Below are positions 1-9,943 of a DNA stretch of 32,576 nt, piece by piece. The position numbers and the translations under genes were made by a program. The notes beneath the pieces are model-generated. The model searched no databases. It had not been told where the DNA came from and was given only the letters and a program-made list of their open reading frames with translations. The number at the start of each line of letters is the position of its first letter. Positions within the stretch are counted from its first letter, which is position 1. The DNA is from Pelagibacteraceae bacterium AG-390-A23 (lineage in GTDB: Bacteria; Pseudomonadota; Alphaproteobacteria; Pelagibacterales; Pelagibacteraceae), in NCBI GenBank assembly GCA_003279775.1, contig QCGW01000011.1, positions 1 to 32,576 on the forward strand. The letters are read 5' to 3'.

Positions 1-2293
1 TTTAGGATTTAAACACGCATTTAAAGCAGGAATTTCGTTTGGAAAAGACGATCTTGTAATCCCTGAAAATAAAACTCAATTAATCGATGATACTAAGAAA
101 TTAATTGCCGATTATGAAACTCAATATGCTGAAGGTTTAATTACAAGAGGTGAAAAATACAACAAAGTTGTTGATGCTTGGTCTAAGTGTACAGATAAAG
201 TTGCTGGAGAAATGATGAAAGGAATTTCAGCTACAAAAAAAACTGATGAAGGATTGAAAATAAATTCTGTATTCATGATGGCAGACAGTGGAGCTAGAGG
301 ATCTGCTGCTCAAATGAAACAATTAGCTGGTATGAGGGGTTTGATAGCTAAACCATCGGGAGAAATTATCGAAAGTCCAATTATTTCAAACTTTAAAGAA
401 GGATTAACTGCTTTAGAGTATTTTAATTCAACTCACGGAGCTAGAAAAGGATTAGCAGATACAGCACTTAAAACAGCTAGTTCTGGATATCTAACAAGAA
501 GACTATGTGATGTTGCACAAGACTTGACAATAACTAAAGTTAATTGCGATGATCCTGGATTTATTGAACTATCTGAAATTTTAGAGGGTGGTAATGTGGT
601 TGTCAGTTTATCTGAAAGAGCATTAGGTAGAGTAACAGCTGCTGATGTTAAAAACCCTTTATCAGGTGAAGTAATAATTAAAAAATCTGAAATGATTGAT
701 GAGGCAGGCTGCGATAAAATAGATGCTGCAGGAGTTAAATCAATTAAAGTTTATTCAGTAATGACGTGTAGTTCAAAAGAGGGTGTTTGTGCTACTTGCT
801 ATGGACGGGATTTATCAAGAGGCAAGATGGTTCATGTTGGTGAAGCTATTGGAATGATATCCGCTCAATCAATTGGAGAACCAGGAACACAGCTAACAAT
901 GAGAACGTTCCACGTTGGAGGAACAGCTTCAGTTAAACAAGATTCTCAAATAGTTACCAAAAGTGATGGAACTTTAAAAATAATAAATTCAAATATTTTA
1001 GAAGACTCTAAAAAGAATTTGATTGTTATGGGAAGAAACACGCAACTTTCTATTGAGGACGACAAAGGAGTTCAAATAGCAGTTTATAAAGTTGCTTATG
1101 GATCAAGACTATTTTTCAATAACGGTGACAAAGTAAAAGCAAATACCAAAATATGTGAATGGGATCCTTACACAACCCCAGTTATAGCAGAGAAAAGTGG
1201 TACAGCTAGTTATGTAGATTTAATAGATGGTGTGTCAATTCAAGAAACTACTGACGATGCAACAGGAATTTCTTCTAAATCAGTAATTGATTGGAGAGGT
1301 CAATCAAAAAGTACTGATTTAAAACCTAGAATTACTCTTAGAGATGAAAAAGGAAATGTGATTAAAAAAGCTGATGATAATGAAGCTAGATATTATTTAG
1401 TACCAGATTCAATTTTATCAATTAAAGACGGTCAAAAAGTTTATGCAGGTGACGTGATTGCAAGATTACCTAAAGAAACTACAAAAACAAAAGATATAAC
1501 CGGAGGTCTTCCAAGAGTTGCTGAGTTATTTGAAGCTAGAAAAGCTAAGGATAGTGCAATCATTGCAGAAAATGATGGTAGTGTTGTTTTTGGTAAAGAG
1601 GTAAGAGGTAAACAAAGAGTATCTATTGTTCCTGAAGATGGATCAGAACCTTCAAATTATTTAATTCCAAAAGGTAAACATATCAATTTTAATCCAGGTG
1701 AAAAAATTCAAAAAGGAGAGTATCTTTTAGATGGTCAACCACTGCCACACGATATTTTAAGAATTTTAGGAATCAAAGAATTAACAGAATATTTTGTTAA
1801 TCAAGTTCAAGAAGTTTATAGATTACAAGGTGTGATAATAAATGATAAGCATATTGAAACTATCTTAAGACAAATGCTTAAAAAAGTTGAGGTTAAAGTA
1901 TCAGGAGACTCAAGTTATTTACCTGGTGAAGTGGTTGATAGAATTAAGTTTGATAATACTAATGAAAAATTGGTTGCAGAAGGAAAAACACCAGCAGTTG
2001 GTGAAAGAGTTCTAATGGGTATTACTAAGGCTTCACTTCAAACAGAATCGTTTATTTCAGCTGCCTCTTTCCAAGAAACAACAAGAGTATTAACCGATGC
2101 TGCAATTAAAGGAAAAGTTGATCCATTAAATGGCCTAAAAGAGAACGTAATTGTTGGAAGATTAGTTCCTGCAGGTACTGGTAATATTAAAAATAGATGG
2201 AACAATAAAGCTCTAGAGGATGATAATAATTTCTTAGCAGAGCAGGATAAAATAGAAGCTGTAGAACCTGAAGAAACACAAGCAAATCAGTAA
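1..2293 (+). CDS. rpoC: DNA-directed RNA polymerase subunit beta' (3' part; 5' end outside window)
   Basis: This is the C-terminal part of the largest catalytic subunit of RNA polymerase. The reading frame is open from base 2, and the first complete codon visible starts there. About 763 residues are present, roughly the last 55% of a normal beta' chain. Visible landmarks are the bridge-helix region with [10 protein letters not shown] near nt 275-305, [14 protein letters not shown] near 430-475, and the trigger-loop start [10 protein letters not shown] near 890-930. Four zinc-ligand cysteines lie at nt 545, 767, 788 and 797 (C...C-x6-C-x2-C). The gene would follow rpoB upstream, as in other bacteria. 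The protein ends in an acidic tail rich in Glu and Asn. No frameshift or internal stop was seen. Confidence 0.98.
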   Translation, partial: LGFKHAFKAGISFGKDDLVIPENKTQLIDDTKKLIADYETQYAEGLITRGEKYNKVVDAWSKCTDKVAGEMMKGISATKKTDEGLKINSVFMMADSGARGSAAQMKQLAGMRGLIAKPSGEIIESPIISNFKEGLTALEYFNSTHGARKGLADTALKTASSGYLTRRLCDVAQDLTITKVNCDDPGFIELSEILEGGNVVVSLSERALGRVTAADVKNPLSGEVIIKKSEMIDEAGCDKIDAAGVKSIKVYSVMTCSSKEGVCATCYGRDLSRGKMVHVGEAIGMISAQSIGEPGTQLTMRTFHVGGTASVKQDSQIVTKSDGTLKIINSNILEDSKKNLIVMGRNTQLSIEDDKGVQIAVYKVAYGSRLFFNNGDKVKANTKICEWDPYTTPVIAEKSGTASYVDLIDGVSIQETTDDATGISSKSVIDWRGQSKSTDLKPRITLRDEKGNVIKKADDNEARYYLVPDSILSIKDGQKVYAGDVIARLPKETTKTKDITGGLPRVAELFEARKAKDSAIIAENDGSVVFGKEVRGKQRVSIVPEDGSEPSNYLIPKGKHINFNPGEKIQKGEYLLDGQPLPHDILRILGIKELTEYFVNQVQEVYRLQGVIINDKHIETILRQMLKKVEVKVSGDSSYLPGEVVDRIKFDNTNEKLVAEGKTPAVGERVLMGITKASLQTESFISAASFQETTRVLTDAAIKGKVDPLNGLKENVIVGRLVPAGTGNIKNRWNNKALEDDNNFLAEQDKIEAVEPEETQANQ

Positions 2294-2297
2294 AAAA

Positions 2298-2362
2298 ATC
2301 GCCTAAAAATTGCAGTTTTAGTTTGACAAAGGCCTATTAATAAGTAATTTGGCGATGTTTTT
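2298..2362 (+). terminator. Long inverted repeat just after rpoC (possible terminator or anti-terminator structure)
   Basis: ATCGCC at 2298-2303 is the exact reverse complement of GGCGAT at 2351-2356. The flanking A-run and the run GTTTTT (2357-2362) extend the pairing loosely and leave a short T tract. A nested hairpin pairs CTAAAA (2303-2308) with TTTTAG (2316-2321). GCCT (2301-2304) can instead pair with AGGC (2330-2333), so two alternative folds exist. It could end rpoC transcription, but the 47-nt loop is long for an intrinsic terminator and it encloses the rpsL promoter. Function is inferred only. Confidence 0.3.
2323..2350 (+). promoter_or_regulatory. Candidate sigma70 promoter for the rpsL (str/S10/spc) gene run
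   Basis: A perfect -35 hexamer TTGACA at 2323-2328 is followed after 16 bp by TAATTT (2345-2350), a moderate -10. Transcription would begin near 2357, giving an rpsL leader of about 100 nt. It lies in the only sizeable gap of the ribosomal-protein cluster, where a promoter is expected between rpoC and the str operon. Confidence 0.55.
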
Positions 2363-2372
2363 GGTTGGAATG

Positions 2373-2425
2373 TAGTGCTTCTAACGGTACTAAACGCTGC
2401 CACAAAATAACCTGTCAGTTATTTT
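2373..2425 (+). promoter_or_regulatory. Two hairpins in the rpsL 5' leader (candidate regulatory RNA)
   Basis: Hairpin 1 pairs TAGTGC (2373-2378) with GTACTA (2387-2392), six pairs with one G-U and an 8-nt loop. Hairpin 2 pairs AAAATAAC (2404-2411) with GTTATTTT (2418-2425), eight perfect pairs with a 6-nt loop. Both lie between the predicted transcription start and the rpsL ATG at 2461. The remaining 35 nt before the ATG are almost purely A and T with no clear Shine-Dalgarno sequence. Ribosomal-protein operons are often autoregulated through such leaders, so a regulatory role is plausible. No known motif was recognised. Confidence 0.35.
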
Positions 2426-2460
2426 CATCTAAAAATAAATTAATTAATTTTAAAAAATTT

Positions 2461-2832
2461 ATGCCAACTATTAATCAGTTGTTAAGAAAAAAAAGGGTTA
2501 AACCAGCAGCAAGGAACAAAGTTCCTGCTCTACAAAAACAACCTTTAAAGAGAGGTGTTTGTGTTAAAGTTTATACAACAACACCTAAGAAACCAAACTC
2601 TGCATTAAGAAAAGTTGCTAGAGTGAGATTATCAAATGGATTTGAAGTTACAGCTTATATTCCTGGTGAAGGTCACAACCTTCAAGAACACTCTGTGGTA
2701 CTGATTAGAGGTGGTAGGGTAAAAGATTTACCAGGTGTTCGTTATCATATTCTAAGAGGTAATCTAGATACTCAAGGTGTTGCAAACAGAAAAAAAAGAA
2801 GATCTTTATATGGAACAAAAAAAGGTAAATAA
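2461..2832 (+). CDS. rpsL: 30S ribosomal protein S12
   Basis: S12 lines the decoding centre of the small ribosomal subunit and takes part in tRNA selection. The 123-residue product begins [10 protein letters not shown], the canonical S12 start, and has the normal length. The decoding loop [13 protein letters not shown] (residues 39-51) carries Lys43 and the loop [11 protein letters not shown] carries Lys88 and Asp89, so the residues linked to streptomycin sensitivity look wild type. The frame is open further upstream to a TTG at 2365, but those residues do not resemble S12, so the ATG at 2461 is chosen. The stop shares one base with the rpsG start (TAATG). Confidence 0.98.
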   Translation: MPTINQLLRKKRVKPAARNKVPALQKQPLKRGVCVKVYTTTPKKPNSALRKVARVRLSNGFEVTAYIPGEGHNLQEHSVVLIRGGRVKDLPGVRYHILRGNLDTQGVANRKKRRSLYGTKKGK

Positions 2833-3302
2833 TGTCTAGAAAAAAAACTCAACCAAAAAAAAATGTAGTTCCAGATCCAAAATTTAAATCAACTATTATT
2901 CCAAAATTAATCAACAATATCATGTATGACGGCAAAAGAGGTATAGCTGCCAAAATAGTTTATGACGCTATCGATAAAATTAAAACAAAAACAAAAGATG
3001 AACCGATTAATATTTTCAATGAAGCAATTAACAATATCAAACCAACAGTAGAAGTTAGATCTAGAAGAGTTGGTGGTGCAACTTATCAAGTTCCTGTTGA
3101 AGTAAAAAGTAAAAGAGCACAAGCTTTAGCTATCAGATGGTTAGTTGAGTCAGCAAGAAAAAGAAAAGATAAACACATGGCAGATAAAATTTTTAATGAG
3201 CTTTACGATGCTTACGAAAAAAAAGGAGCTGCTGTTAAAAAAAGAGAGGATGTTCATAAGATGGCAGAGTCTAACAAGGCATTTGCACATTTTAGATGGT
3301 AA
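2832..3302 (+). CDS. rpsG: 30S ribosomal protein S7
   Basis: S7 is a primary 16S rRNA-binding protein that nucleates assembly of the 30S head and contacts E-site tRNA. The 156-residue chain matches the family length, begins MSRKK and contains the conserved stretch VGGATYQVPVEV (near residues 80-91) followed by RAQALAIRWL. It ends in HKMAESNKAFAHFRW, which is typical of S7. Its ATG overlaps the rpsL stop by one base, which suggests translational coupling. fusA starts 6 bp downstream. In E. coli S7 is the repressor of the str operon; whether that holds here cannot be seen. Confidence 0.98.
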   Translation: MSRKKTQPKKNVVPDPKFKSTIIPKLINNIMYDGKRGIAAKIVYDAIDKIKTKTKDEPINIFNEAINNIKPTVEVRSRRVGGATYQVPVEVKSKRAQALAIRWLVESARKRKDKHMADKIFNELYDAYEKKGAAVKKREDVHKMAESNKAFAHFRW

Positions 3303-3308
3303 TTAATT

Positions 3309-5387
3309 ATGGCCAGAACTCATACATTAGATAAATATAGAAATATTGGGATCATGGCCCATATAGATGCTGGTAAAACAACCACTACTGAAAGAGTTCT
3401 TTACTACACAGGTAAGAGTCACAAAATTGGCGAAGTGCACGATGGTGCAGCAACAATGGATTGGATGGAGCAAGAACAAGAAAGAGGAATTACAATTACA
3501 TCTGCGGCTACTACTTGTTTTTGGAATGATCATAGAATTAATATTATAGACACCCCTGGTCACGTAGATTTTACTATTGAAGTAGAAAGGTCTTTGAAAG
3601 TTTTGGATGGTGCTGTTGCTGTTTTTGATGGTGTTGCAGGAGTAGAGCCTCAATCTGAAACTGTATGGAGACAAGCAGATAAGTATAAAGTGCCAAGAAT
3701 TTGTTTTGTTAATAAATTAGATAGAACTGGTGCTGATTTCTTTAGATGTGTAGATATGATTAGAGATAGGTTAGGTGCAAAACCTTTGGTGGTGCAAGTA
3801 CCTATAGGCGTTGAAGCTTCCTTATCTGGTGTAGTTGATCTAGTTAAAATGAAAGCTCAAGTTTGGAAAAATGAAGCTCTAGGAGCTGAATGGGAATATA
3901 AAGATATTCCAGAAGACTTAAAAGAAATTTCAGAAAAATATAGAACTGAATTAGTTGAAACAGCGGTTGAACAAGACGAAAAGCTAATGGAGGCTTATCT
4001 AAATGGTGATGAAATTAAAGAAGAAGATTTAGTTAAATGTATAAGAAAAGGAACGCTTAATTTTAGTTTTGTTCCAGTTTTAACTGGTTCAGCATTCAAA
4101 AACAAAGGTGTTCAGCCCTTACTTGATGCTGTTGTAAATTATTTACCAAGTCCAGTAGATATTGGTTCTATTAAAGGAACTAAATTAGGTAGTGAGGATG
4201 AAATGGAAATGAAATTTGAAGACAGTGTTCCATTTTCTGCTTTAGCTTTTAAAGTAGCTAATGACCCATTTGTTGGCTCATTAACTTTTATTAGAATTTA
4301 TTCAGGTACAATCAAAACTGGTACAGCGGTCTTCAATTCCTCTAAAGAGAAAGAAGAAAGAGTTGGAAGAATGCTTTTAATGCATGCAAATTCTCGTGAA
4401 GATATTAAAGAAGCTAATGCAGGCGACATAGTAGCTTTAGCAGGATTAAAAAATACTATTACAGGACACACTCTATGTGACAAGGAAAATTCAGTTCTAC
4501 TTGAACCAATGGAATTCCCTGATCCGGTAATTGAAATTGCAGTAGAACCAAAAACCAAAGCGGACCAAGAAAAAATGGGTGAAGCATTAGGTAGATTAGC
4601 TAAGGAAGATCCTTCTTTTAGAGTAACATCAGACGAAGAGTCGGGACAGACAATTATTAAAGGTATGGGTGAATTACACTTGGATATTATTGTTGATAGA
4701 ATGAAAAGAGAATTTAAAGTAGAGGCAAATGTTGGAGCTCCACAAGTTGCTTATAGAGAAACCATAGAAGCTGCTTCAGAAGTTGAATACACCCACAAAA
4801 AACAAAGTGGTGGTGCTGGTCAATTTGCAAAAGTTAAACTTTTAGTAGAGCCTCAAGAACCAGGTAAAGGTCGAGATGTTGAGAGTAAAATTAAAGGTGG
4901 TGCGATTCCAAAAGAATTTATTCCTGGTGTTGAAAAAGGCATAGAAACAGTTTCAGATACTGGAATTTTAGCCGGTTTTCCAATGATTGATTACAAAGTA
5001 ACGATCTTAGATGGTTTACATCACGATGTTGACTCAAGTGTTTTAGCGTTTGAATTAGCAAGTAGAGCTTGCTTTAAAGAGGCTTGTACAAAAGGTGGTT
5101 TAAAATTATTAGAACCTGTAATGAGAGTTGAAGTAGTAACACCTGAAGATTACATGGGTGATGTTATAGGTGATTTAAACAGTAGAAGAGGTCAAATCAG
5201 TACTCAAGAGCAAAGAGGAAATGCAACTGTAATTACAGCAATGGTACCTTTAGCTAACATGTTTGGTTATATAAATAATTTAAGATCAATGTCTCAAGGT
5301 AGAGCACAATATTCAATGTTTTTTGATCATTATTCAAAAGTCCCACAAAATGTTCAAGACGAAGTAACTAAGAAGATTGCAGGTTAA
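3309..5387 (+). CDS. fusA: Translation elongation factor G
   Basis: EF-G is the GTPase that drives tRNA and mRNA translocation on the ribosome and also helps recycle ribosomes. The 692-residue protein has the usual length. The G-domain motifs are clear: P-loop AHIDAGKTT (residues 17-25), switch I RGITITS (59-65), DTPGH (81-85) and NKLD (135-138). Domain IV and V sequences follow, including [11 protein letters not shown] and [10 protein letters not shown]. The start [20 protein letters not shown] is canonical. The next gene is rpsJ, 2 bp downstream. The tuf gene commonly found between them is absent. Confidence 0.99.
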   Translation: MARTHTLDKYRNIGIMAHIDAGKTTTTERVLYYTGKSHKIGEVHDGAATMDWMEQEQERGITITSAATTCFWNDHRINIIDTPGHVDFTIEVERSLKVLDGAVAVFDGVAGVEPQSETVWRQADKYKVPRICFVNKLDRTGADFFRCVDMIRDRLGAKPLVVQVPIGVEASLSGVVDLVKMKAQVWKNEALGAEWEYKDIPEDLKEISEKYRTELVETAVEQDEKLMEAYLNGDEIKEEDLVKCIRKGTLNFSFVPVLTGSAFKNKGVQPLLDAVVNYLPSPVDIGSIKGTKLGSEDEMEMKFEDSVPFSALAFKVANDPFVGSLTFIRIYSGTIKTGTAVFNSSKEKEERVGRMLLMHANSREDIKEANAGDIVALAGLKNTITGHTLCDKENSVLLEPMEFPDPVIEIAVEPKTKADQEKMGEALGRLAKEDPSFRVTSDEESGQTIIKGMGELHLDIIVDRMKREFKVEANVGAPQVAYRETIEAASEVEYTHKKQSGGAGQFAKVKLLVEPQEPGKGRDVESKIKGGAIPKEFIPGVEKGIETVSDTGILAGFPMIDYKVTILDGLHHDVDSSVLAFELASRACFKEACTKGGLKLLEPVMRVEVVTPEDYMGDVIGDLNSRRGQISTQEQRGNATVITAMVPLANMFGYINNLRSMSQGRAQYSMFFDHYSKVPQNVQDEVTKKIAG

Positions 5388-5389
5388 TC

Positions 5390-5698
5390 ATGGAAAAACA
5401 GAATATTAGAATTAAATTAAGAGCATATGACAACAAAGTTTTAGATGCTTCTACTGAAGAAATTGTAAATACAGTAAAAAGAACTGGAGCAACAATTAAG
5501 GGACCAATTCCATTACCTACTAGAATTGAGAGATATACAGTTTTAAGATCACCTCACATTGATAAGAAAAGCAGAGAACAATTTGAGTCAAGAACACATA
5601 AAAGATTAATTGATATTATTGAACCAACACCACAAACAGTTGAAGCGTTAATGAAACTAGATTTAGCATCAGGTGTTGATGTGGAGATAAAAATTTAA
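5390..5698 (+). CDS. rpsJ: 30S ribosomal protein S10
   Basis: S10 binds the head of the 30S subunit and, as NusE, also joins transcription antitermination complexes with NusB. The 102 residues are full length. KIRLRAYD-like [14 protein letters not shown] lies at the start, and the conserved [19 protein letters not shown] (near residues 38-56) and [15 protein letters not shown] follow. It is normally the first gene of the S10 operon. Here it starts only 2 bp after fusA with no room for a promoter in between, so it is probably co-transcribed from the str side or from a promoter inside fusA. Confidence 0.98.
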   Translation: MEKQNIRIKLRAYDNKVLDASTEEIVNTVKRTGATIKGPIPLPTRIERYTVLRSPHIDKKSREQFESRTHKRLIDIIEPTPQTVEALMKLDLASGVDVEIKI

Positions 5699-5700
5699 TT

Positions 5701-6411
5701 ATGAGTGAAATAGCTTTATTAGGAAAGAAAATAGGTATGACTAGAGAGTTCTATAAAACTGGTCAATTAGTTCCTGTAACTGTACTTAAGGTTGAAAAAG
5801 CTAGAGTTATTCAAGTTATAGAGGAACAAGAAAGAGGATACAAAGCAGTTCAGCTTGGATATGGAAAAGTTAAAAATTCAAAATTAACAAAAGCTATGAA
5901 AGGTGTTTTTGCTAAAAAAAATACTGAGGCAAAGAAAAAATTAAAAGAGTTTAGAGTGCAAGATACATCTGCCTATAAAGAGGGAAACGAGTTTGGTTTA
6001 GAGATATTTAAAGATATTAAATTTGTAGACACAAGATCAAAAACAATTGGTAAAGGTTTTGCTGGAGCTATGAAAAGACATAATTTTGGTGGTTTGAGAG
6101 CCAGCCATGGTGTTTCAATATCTCATAGAGCACACGGATCAACAGGACACAGTCAAGATCCAGGAAAAGTTTTTAAAGGAAAAAAAATGGCAGGTCACAT
6201 GGGTGATAAGTTAAGAACAATGCAAAACATAGAAATTATAAAAGCTGATTTGGAAAATGAATTGCTTTATTTAAAAGGATCTATTCCAGGTTCAAAAAAT
6301 TCAGAGGTAATGGTCAAAAAATCTGTAAAAAATATAAATAAAATGACAATTAGTGAAAAACAAGCAGCTGCTGAAGAGGCTAAAAAAACACCGGATAAGA
6401 AGAAAAAATAA
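5701..6411 (+). CDS. rplC: 50S ribosomal protein L3
   Basis: L3 is an early-assembling 23S rRNA-binding protein that reaches towards the peptidyl-transferase centre. The signature region is present: FGGLRASHGVSISHRAHGS (near residues 129-147) and the conserved Gln in GHSQDPGKVFKGKKMAGHMG. At 236 residues it is longer than the 209-residue E. coli protein because of a lysine- and alanine-rich C-terminal tail of about 25 residues. Such tails are common in alphaproteobacterial L3. It starts 2 bp after rpsJ, and its stop overlaps the rplD start by one base. Confidence 0.98.
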   Translation: MSEIALLGKKIGMTREFYKTGQLVPVTVLKVEKARVIQVIEEQERGYKAVQLGYGKVKNSKLTKAMKGVFAKKNTEAKKKLKEFRVQDTSAYKEGNEFGLEIFKDIKFVDTRSKTIGKGFAGAMKRHNFGGLRASHGVSISHRAHGSTGHSQDPGKVFKGKKMAGHMGDKLRTMQNIEIIKADLENELLYLKGSIPGSKNSEVMVKKSVKNINKMTISEKQAAAEEAKKTPDKKKK

Positions 6412-7034
6412 TGAAATTAGATAAAATTAGCATAGACGGAAAAAAAGATAGCATTGAAGTTCTAGATAATATTTTTTCTGCAAAAATTAACCATAAGTTA
6501 GTAAGTGCAGTTCTTTACAAAACAAATGCTAATTACAAAGGAAGACATGCTAAAACCAAACAACAAAACGAAGTAAAAGGACCAACATCAAAAATATATG
6601 CTCAAAAAGGAACTGGTGGTGCAAGACATGCTAGTAGAAAAGCCCCTATATTTGTTGGTGGTGGTATCGCTCATGGACCGAAAGGTGAATTGGCGTATAA
6701 AAAAAGAAAACTAAACAAAACTGAGAAAAAACAAAGCGTAGCTTCGTTAATTACTGAAAAAAATAATAATAAAAATTTATTAATCTTAAATGATTTTAGT
6801 TCTGAAATTAAAAAAACAAAAGAAATGAACTTAATTATTAATAAACTTGAAATTACAAATTCACTAATAATTTTGGATAAAAATTCTAAAGAAAAAATTG
6901 AAAAATCAGTAAGAAATATTCCAAATGTTAAAGTTACTGACGTAAATCATTTTAGTGCTTACGATATTATTAAATTTAAAAAAGTTGTTTTCACAGAAAG
7001 TTCAGTGAAAGAATTAGAAAAGAGATATTCATAA
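6411..7034 (+). CDS. rplD: 50S ribosomal protein L4
   Basis: L4 binds 23S rRNA, and its extended loop helps line the peptide exit tunnel. In E. coli it also represses the S10 operon. The 207-residue chain has the family length. The tunnel loop is recognisable as KIYAQKGTGGARHASRKAPIF (near residues 61-81) followed by VGGGIAHGPKGE. The C-terminal half is lysine- and isoleucine-rich and diverged, as expected for this AT-rich genome. Its ATG shares a base with the rplC stop, and one base separates it from rplW. Confidence 0.97.
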   Translation: MKLDKISIDGKKDSIEVLDNIFSAKINHKLVSAVLYKTNANYKGRHAKTKQQNEVKGPTSKIYAQKGTGGARHASRKAPIFVGGGIAHGPKGELAYKKRKLNKTEKKQSVASLITEKNNNKNLLILNDFSSEIKKTKEMNLIINKLEITNSLIILDKNSKEKIEKSVRNIPNVKVTDVNHFSAYDIIKFKKVVFTESSVKELEKRYS

Positions 7035-7035
7035 A

Positions 7036-7329
7036 ATGGAAAAAAAACATTTATACGACAAAATTTTATCACCTGTAGTTACTGAGAAATCAACTAACTT
7101 ATCTGAACTGAATAAAATTGTATTTAAAGTTCCAGATGGTGCAAATAAGAAAAATTTAAAAAAGAATATTGAAAAAATATTTAAAGTTAATGTGACTAAA
7201 ATAAATATTATAAATAAACAAAACAGAACAAAAATTACCAGAGGCAAAAAAGTAAAAGTATCTGGATATAAAAAAGCAATAATTACTTTAAAAAAAGGTC
7301 AGAGCATTGATCTAACAACAGGAATTTAA
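7036..7329 (+). CDS. rplW: 50S ribosomal protein L23
   Basis: L23 sits at the exit of the peptide tunnel and is the docking site for trigger factor and the signal recognition particle. The 97-residue product matches the family in length. It has the conserved start LSPVVTEKSTNL (residues 11-22), the segment VFKVPDGANKKNLKKNIEKIF, and the basic GKKVKVSGYKKAIITL near the C-terminus. It lies in its usual place between rplD (1 bp upstream) and rplB (3 bp downstream). Confidence 0.97.
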   Translation: MEKKHLYDKILSPVVTEKSTNLSELNKIVFKVPDGANKKNLKKNIEKIFKVNVTKINIINKQNRTKITRGKKVKVSGYKKAIITLKKGQSIDLTTGI

Positions 7330-7332
7330 TAA

Positions 7333-8172
7333 ATGGCATTAAAAACTTTTAAACCATATACAAAATCTACAAGAGGTACCATTTTAGTTGATAGAACTGG
7401 TTTATGGAAAGGTAAACCATTCAAGGTTTTAGTTTCACCTAAAAATGCAATGAAAGGTAGAAATAATAATGGTCATATTACCTCTATTAATAGAGCTGGT
7501 GGACATAAAAAAATGTACAGACATGTGGATTTTTATCGAAAAAAATTCGACATGGAAGCCACAGTTGAAAGAATAGAATATGATCCAAATAGATCATGTT
7601 ACATTATGTTAGTTAAATTTGAGGATGGTACTCACTCATATTTCTTAGCACCACAAAAAATTAAAGTTGGAGATAAAGTTGAAAGCGGTTCTAAAAAAGA
7701 AATTAAAGTAGGTAATTGTATGCCATTACAAGATATACCAGTGGGTATCAATATACATAATGTTGAAATCCAACCAGGTGGTGGTGGAAAAATCGCTAGA
7801 GCGGCTGGTTCATCGGTTACTATTAGTGGTCTAGATGGAAATTATAGTTTAATAAAATTAGCCTCAGGTGAAGTGAGAAAAATAGACTCAAGAGCTTTAG
7901 CTACAATTGGAATTTTAAGTAATCCAGATCAAAAAAATATTAAAATTGGAAAAGCAGGTAGATCAAGATGGCTGGGTAGAAGACCTCATACTAGAGGTGT
8001 TGTTAAAAACCCAGTTGATCACCCGCATGGAGGTGGTGAAGGAAAATCTGCTGGAGGAAGGCATCCAGTTTCACCCACGGGACAATCTGCTAAGGGTTTA
8101 AAAACTCGAGATAATAAGAGAACAGATAAATTTATAGTTAAGAGAAGAAATAAGAGGAAGGATACTAAGTAA
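7333..8172 (+). CDS. rplB: 50S ribosomal protein L2
   Basis: L2 is one of the most conserved ribosomal proteins. It is needed for subunit association and peptidyl-transferase activity. The 279 residues match the family length. The chain opens with [12 protein letters not shown] (residues 4-15) and has the conserved [18 protein letters not shown] loop (near 234-251), which contains the universally conserved histidine. NPVDHPHGG precedes that loop. The basic end [14 protein letters not shown] is typical. The stop overlaps the rpsS ATG by one base. Confidence 0.99.
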   Translation: MALKTFKPYTKSTRGTILVDRTGLWKGKPFKVLVSPKNAMKGRNNNGHITSINRAGGHKKMYRHVDFYRKKFDMEATVERIEYDPNRSCYIMLVKFEDGTHSYFLAPQKIKVGDKVESGSKKEIKVGNCMPLQDIPVGINIHNVEIQPGGGGKIARAAGSSVTISGLDGNYSLIKLASGEVRKIDSRALATIGILSNPDQKNIKIGKAGRSRWLGRRPHTRGVVKNPVDHPHGGGEGKSAGGRHPVSPTGQSAKGLKTRDNKRTDKFIVKRRNKRKDTK

Positions 8173-8468
8173 TGGCTAGAGCAGTATGGAAAGGACCGTT
8201 TGTAGAGGAAAGCTTGATGAAGAAAGTAGACAAGTATAAAGACGATCCAAAGAAAATTCCTATCAAAACTTGGTCAAGAAAATCTACAATTTTACCTGAT
8301 TTTGTAGGCGTAAGCTTCCAAATTTATAATGGAAAAAAATTTATACCAATAACAGTTTCAGAAGATATGGTTGGACATAAATTAGGTGAATTTGCACCAA
8401 CAAGAACATTTTTTGGTCATACACCGGCTGACAAGAAAGCTAAACCAGCAACAGCAGAGAAGAAATAA
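8172..8468 (+). CDS. rpsS: 30S ribosomal protein S19
   Basis: S19 pairs with S13 in the 30S head near the A-site tRNA and the inter-subunit bridge. The 98-residue chain begins [18 protein letters not shown]. It contains [30 protein letters not shown] and the hallmark [16 protein letters not shown] (near residues 67-82). A short lysine-alanine tail follows. The start overlaps rplB by one base and rplV follows after 2 bp, the standard S10-operon order. Confidence 0.98.
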   Translation: MARAVWKGPFVEESLMKKVDKYKDDPKKIPIKTWSRKSTILPDFVGVSFQIYNGKKFIPITVSEDMVGHKLGEFAPTRTFFGHTPADKKAKPATAEKK

Positions 8469-8470
8469 TT

Positions 8471-8869
8471 ATGGGTAAAAAAAAGAAAATAGATAAATCT
8501 AACGAAAAAACAGTGAAGTCCGTTAATAATGGTATTAGATCAAGTGTTAGAAAGTTAAATCCAATACTTAGAAGTATAGTTGGTAAAAAAGTTGATGTTG
8601 CAATTAGAGATTTACAGTTTTCAGAAAAAAGAGTCACTAGAGATGTTAGAAAAACAATAAGCTCTGCAGTTGCCAATGCTGAAAATAATTTTCAATACGA
8701 TATTGATAAACTAATAGTTAAAGAGGCATATTGTGGAAAAAAAATAGTTATGAAAAGATTTAGACCAAGAGCCAAAGGAAGAGCGGCACCAATATTAAAA
8801 CCTTGGTCAACTGTAACAATAATTTTATCAGAAGCAAAACAAATGGAGAAGCATGGGGCAAAAAGTTAA
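8471..8869 (+). CDS. rplV: 50S ribosomal protein L22
   Basis: L22 contacts all 23S rRNA domains, and its beta-hairpin lines the peptide exit tunnel with L4. The 132-residue protein shows [20 protein letters not shown] (near residues 25-45), SAVANAENN and the terminal basic hairpin [14 protein letters not shown] (near 95-108). It carries an N-terminal lysine-rich extension of about 15 residues relative to the usual 110-residue form. The last 17 bases overlap the start of rpsC in another frame. Confidence 0.96.
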   Translation: MGKKKKIDKSNEKTVKSVNNGIRSSVRKLNPILRSIVGKKVDVAIRDLQFSEKRVTRDVRKTISSAVANAENNFQYDIDKLIVKEAYCGKKIVMKRFRPRAKGRAAPILKPWSTVTIILSEAKQMEKHGAKS

Positions 8870-9530
8870 TCCTGTAGGTTTTAGATTAGGTGTCAACAGA
8901 GGATGGGACTCTGTATGGTATGCTAAGAAAAAAGATTTTGGAAATTACCTAATCGAAGATTTTAAAATTAGGGAATATATTAAGAAAAATGTAATCAACT
9001 CTGGTGTATCCAAGGTAATGATCGAAAGAACATCTAATAAATGTTATGTAACAATATATACTTCTAGACCCGGATTTGTTATTGGCAAAAAAGGAAGTGA
9101 TATAGACAAAATTAAAAACAATCTTTCAAAATTCACAACAAATGAAGTTAATCTAAATATTAAAGAGGTTAAAAAACCTGAAACAAATGCTTATTTAGTA
9201 GCTGAAAATATAGCTCAGCAGCTTGTTAAAAGAATTTCTTATAGAAGAGCTATGAAAAGAGCAATGCAATCATGTATTAGACTTGGAGCAAAAGGAATTA
9301 AAGTTTCTGTGAGTGGAAGACTTGGTGGAAATGAAATAGCTAGAACAGAATGGTTAAGAGATGGGAGTATTCCATCACACACTTTAAGAGCTGATATAGA
9401 TTATGCAGAGGCAGAGGCTCTTACAACTTATGGAATTATTGGTATTAAAGTTTGGATTTATAAAGGTGAAGTTTTTGCAAGAGAATTTAGCCAAGAGACC
9501 AACAAGGTAACACCAAAGGAAGGTAAATAA
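8853..9530 (+). CDS. rpsC: 30S ribosomal protein S3
   Basis: S3 sits at the mRNA entry channel of the 30S subunit and has helicase-associated and KH RNA-binding functions. The 225 residues include the canonical start [13 protein letters not shown], a type II KH domain with the GxxG loop GKKG at residues 78-81, and the C-terminal domain with [15 protein letters not shown]. The ATG at 8853 lies inside the end of rplV (17-nt overlap). It is the only start that gives the conserved N-terminus, so the overlap is real. rplP follows after 2 bp. Confidence 0.98.
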   Translation: MGQKVNPVGFRLGVNRGWDSVWYAKKKDFGNYLIEDFKIREYIKKNVINSGVSKVMIERTSNKCYVTIYTSRPGFVIGKKGSDIDKIKNNLSKFTTNEVNLNIKEVKKPETNAYLVAENIAQQLVKRISYRRAMKRAMQSCIRLGAKGIKVSVSGRLGGNEIARTEWLRDGSIPSHTLRADIDYAEAEALTTYGIIGIKVWIYKGEVFAREFSQETNKVTPKEGK

Positions 9531-9532
9531 TA

Positions 9533-9943
9533 ATGCTTCAACCAGTAAGAACAAAGTGGAGAAAAGCGCATAAAGGCAGAATTCACGGTACCGCTACTAG
9601 AGCAAGCACTATCAATTATGGTGCTTACGCACTAAAAGCTTTACAGCCAGAAAGAGTTACTGGAAAGCAAATAGAGGCTGCAAGGGTTGCATTAACAAGA
9701 CATATGAAAAGACAAGGAAGAGTTTGGACAAGAATATTTCCAAATATACCAGTTTCTAAAAAACCGATTGAGGTCAGAATGGGTAAAGGCAAAGGATCAC
9801 CTGAATATTTTGCATGCAGAGTAAAACCAGGAAGAATATTGTTTGAAGTTGATGGTGTTTCTGAACAAATTGCTAAAGAGGCTTTATATAAAGCATCAGC
9901 TAAATTACCGATTAAGACTAAAACTATTAAAAGATTTGCATAA
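9533..9943 (+). CDS. rplP: 50S ribosomal protein L16
   Basis: L16 organises the A-site region of the large subunit and is needed for tRNA accommodation. The 136-residue protein has the usual length. It opens [16 protein letters not shown] and carries the signature [27 protein letters not shown] spread over residues 63-90, then [16 protein letters not shown] purine-rich stretch GGAAGG lies about 10 nt before the ATG and is a plausible ribosome binding site. The stop overlaps the rpmC start by one base. Confidence 0.98.
   Translation: MLQPVRTKWRKAHKGRIHGTATRASTINYGAYALKALQPERVTGKQIEAARVALTRHMKRQGRVWTRIFPNIPVSKKPIEVRMGKGKGSPEYFACRVKPGRILFEVDGVSEQIAKEALYKASAKLPIKTKTIKRFA

Noticed and set aside
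2365-2460. In-frame TTG extension upstream of rpsL
   Set aside because: It would add 32 residues unlike any S12, and the stretch contains two hairpins, so it is read as leader rather than coding.
3327-3674. 115-codon minus-strand open frame inside fusA
   Set aside because: It lies wholly within the highly conserved fusA G domain, and its cysteine- and serine-rich translation resembles no known protein; it is a shadow frame.
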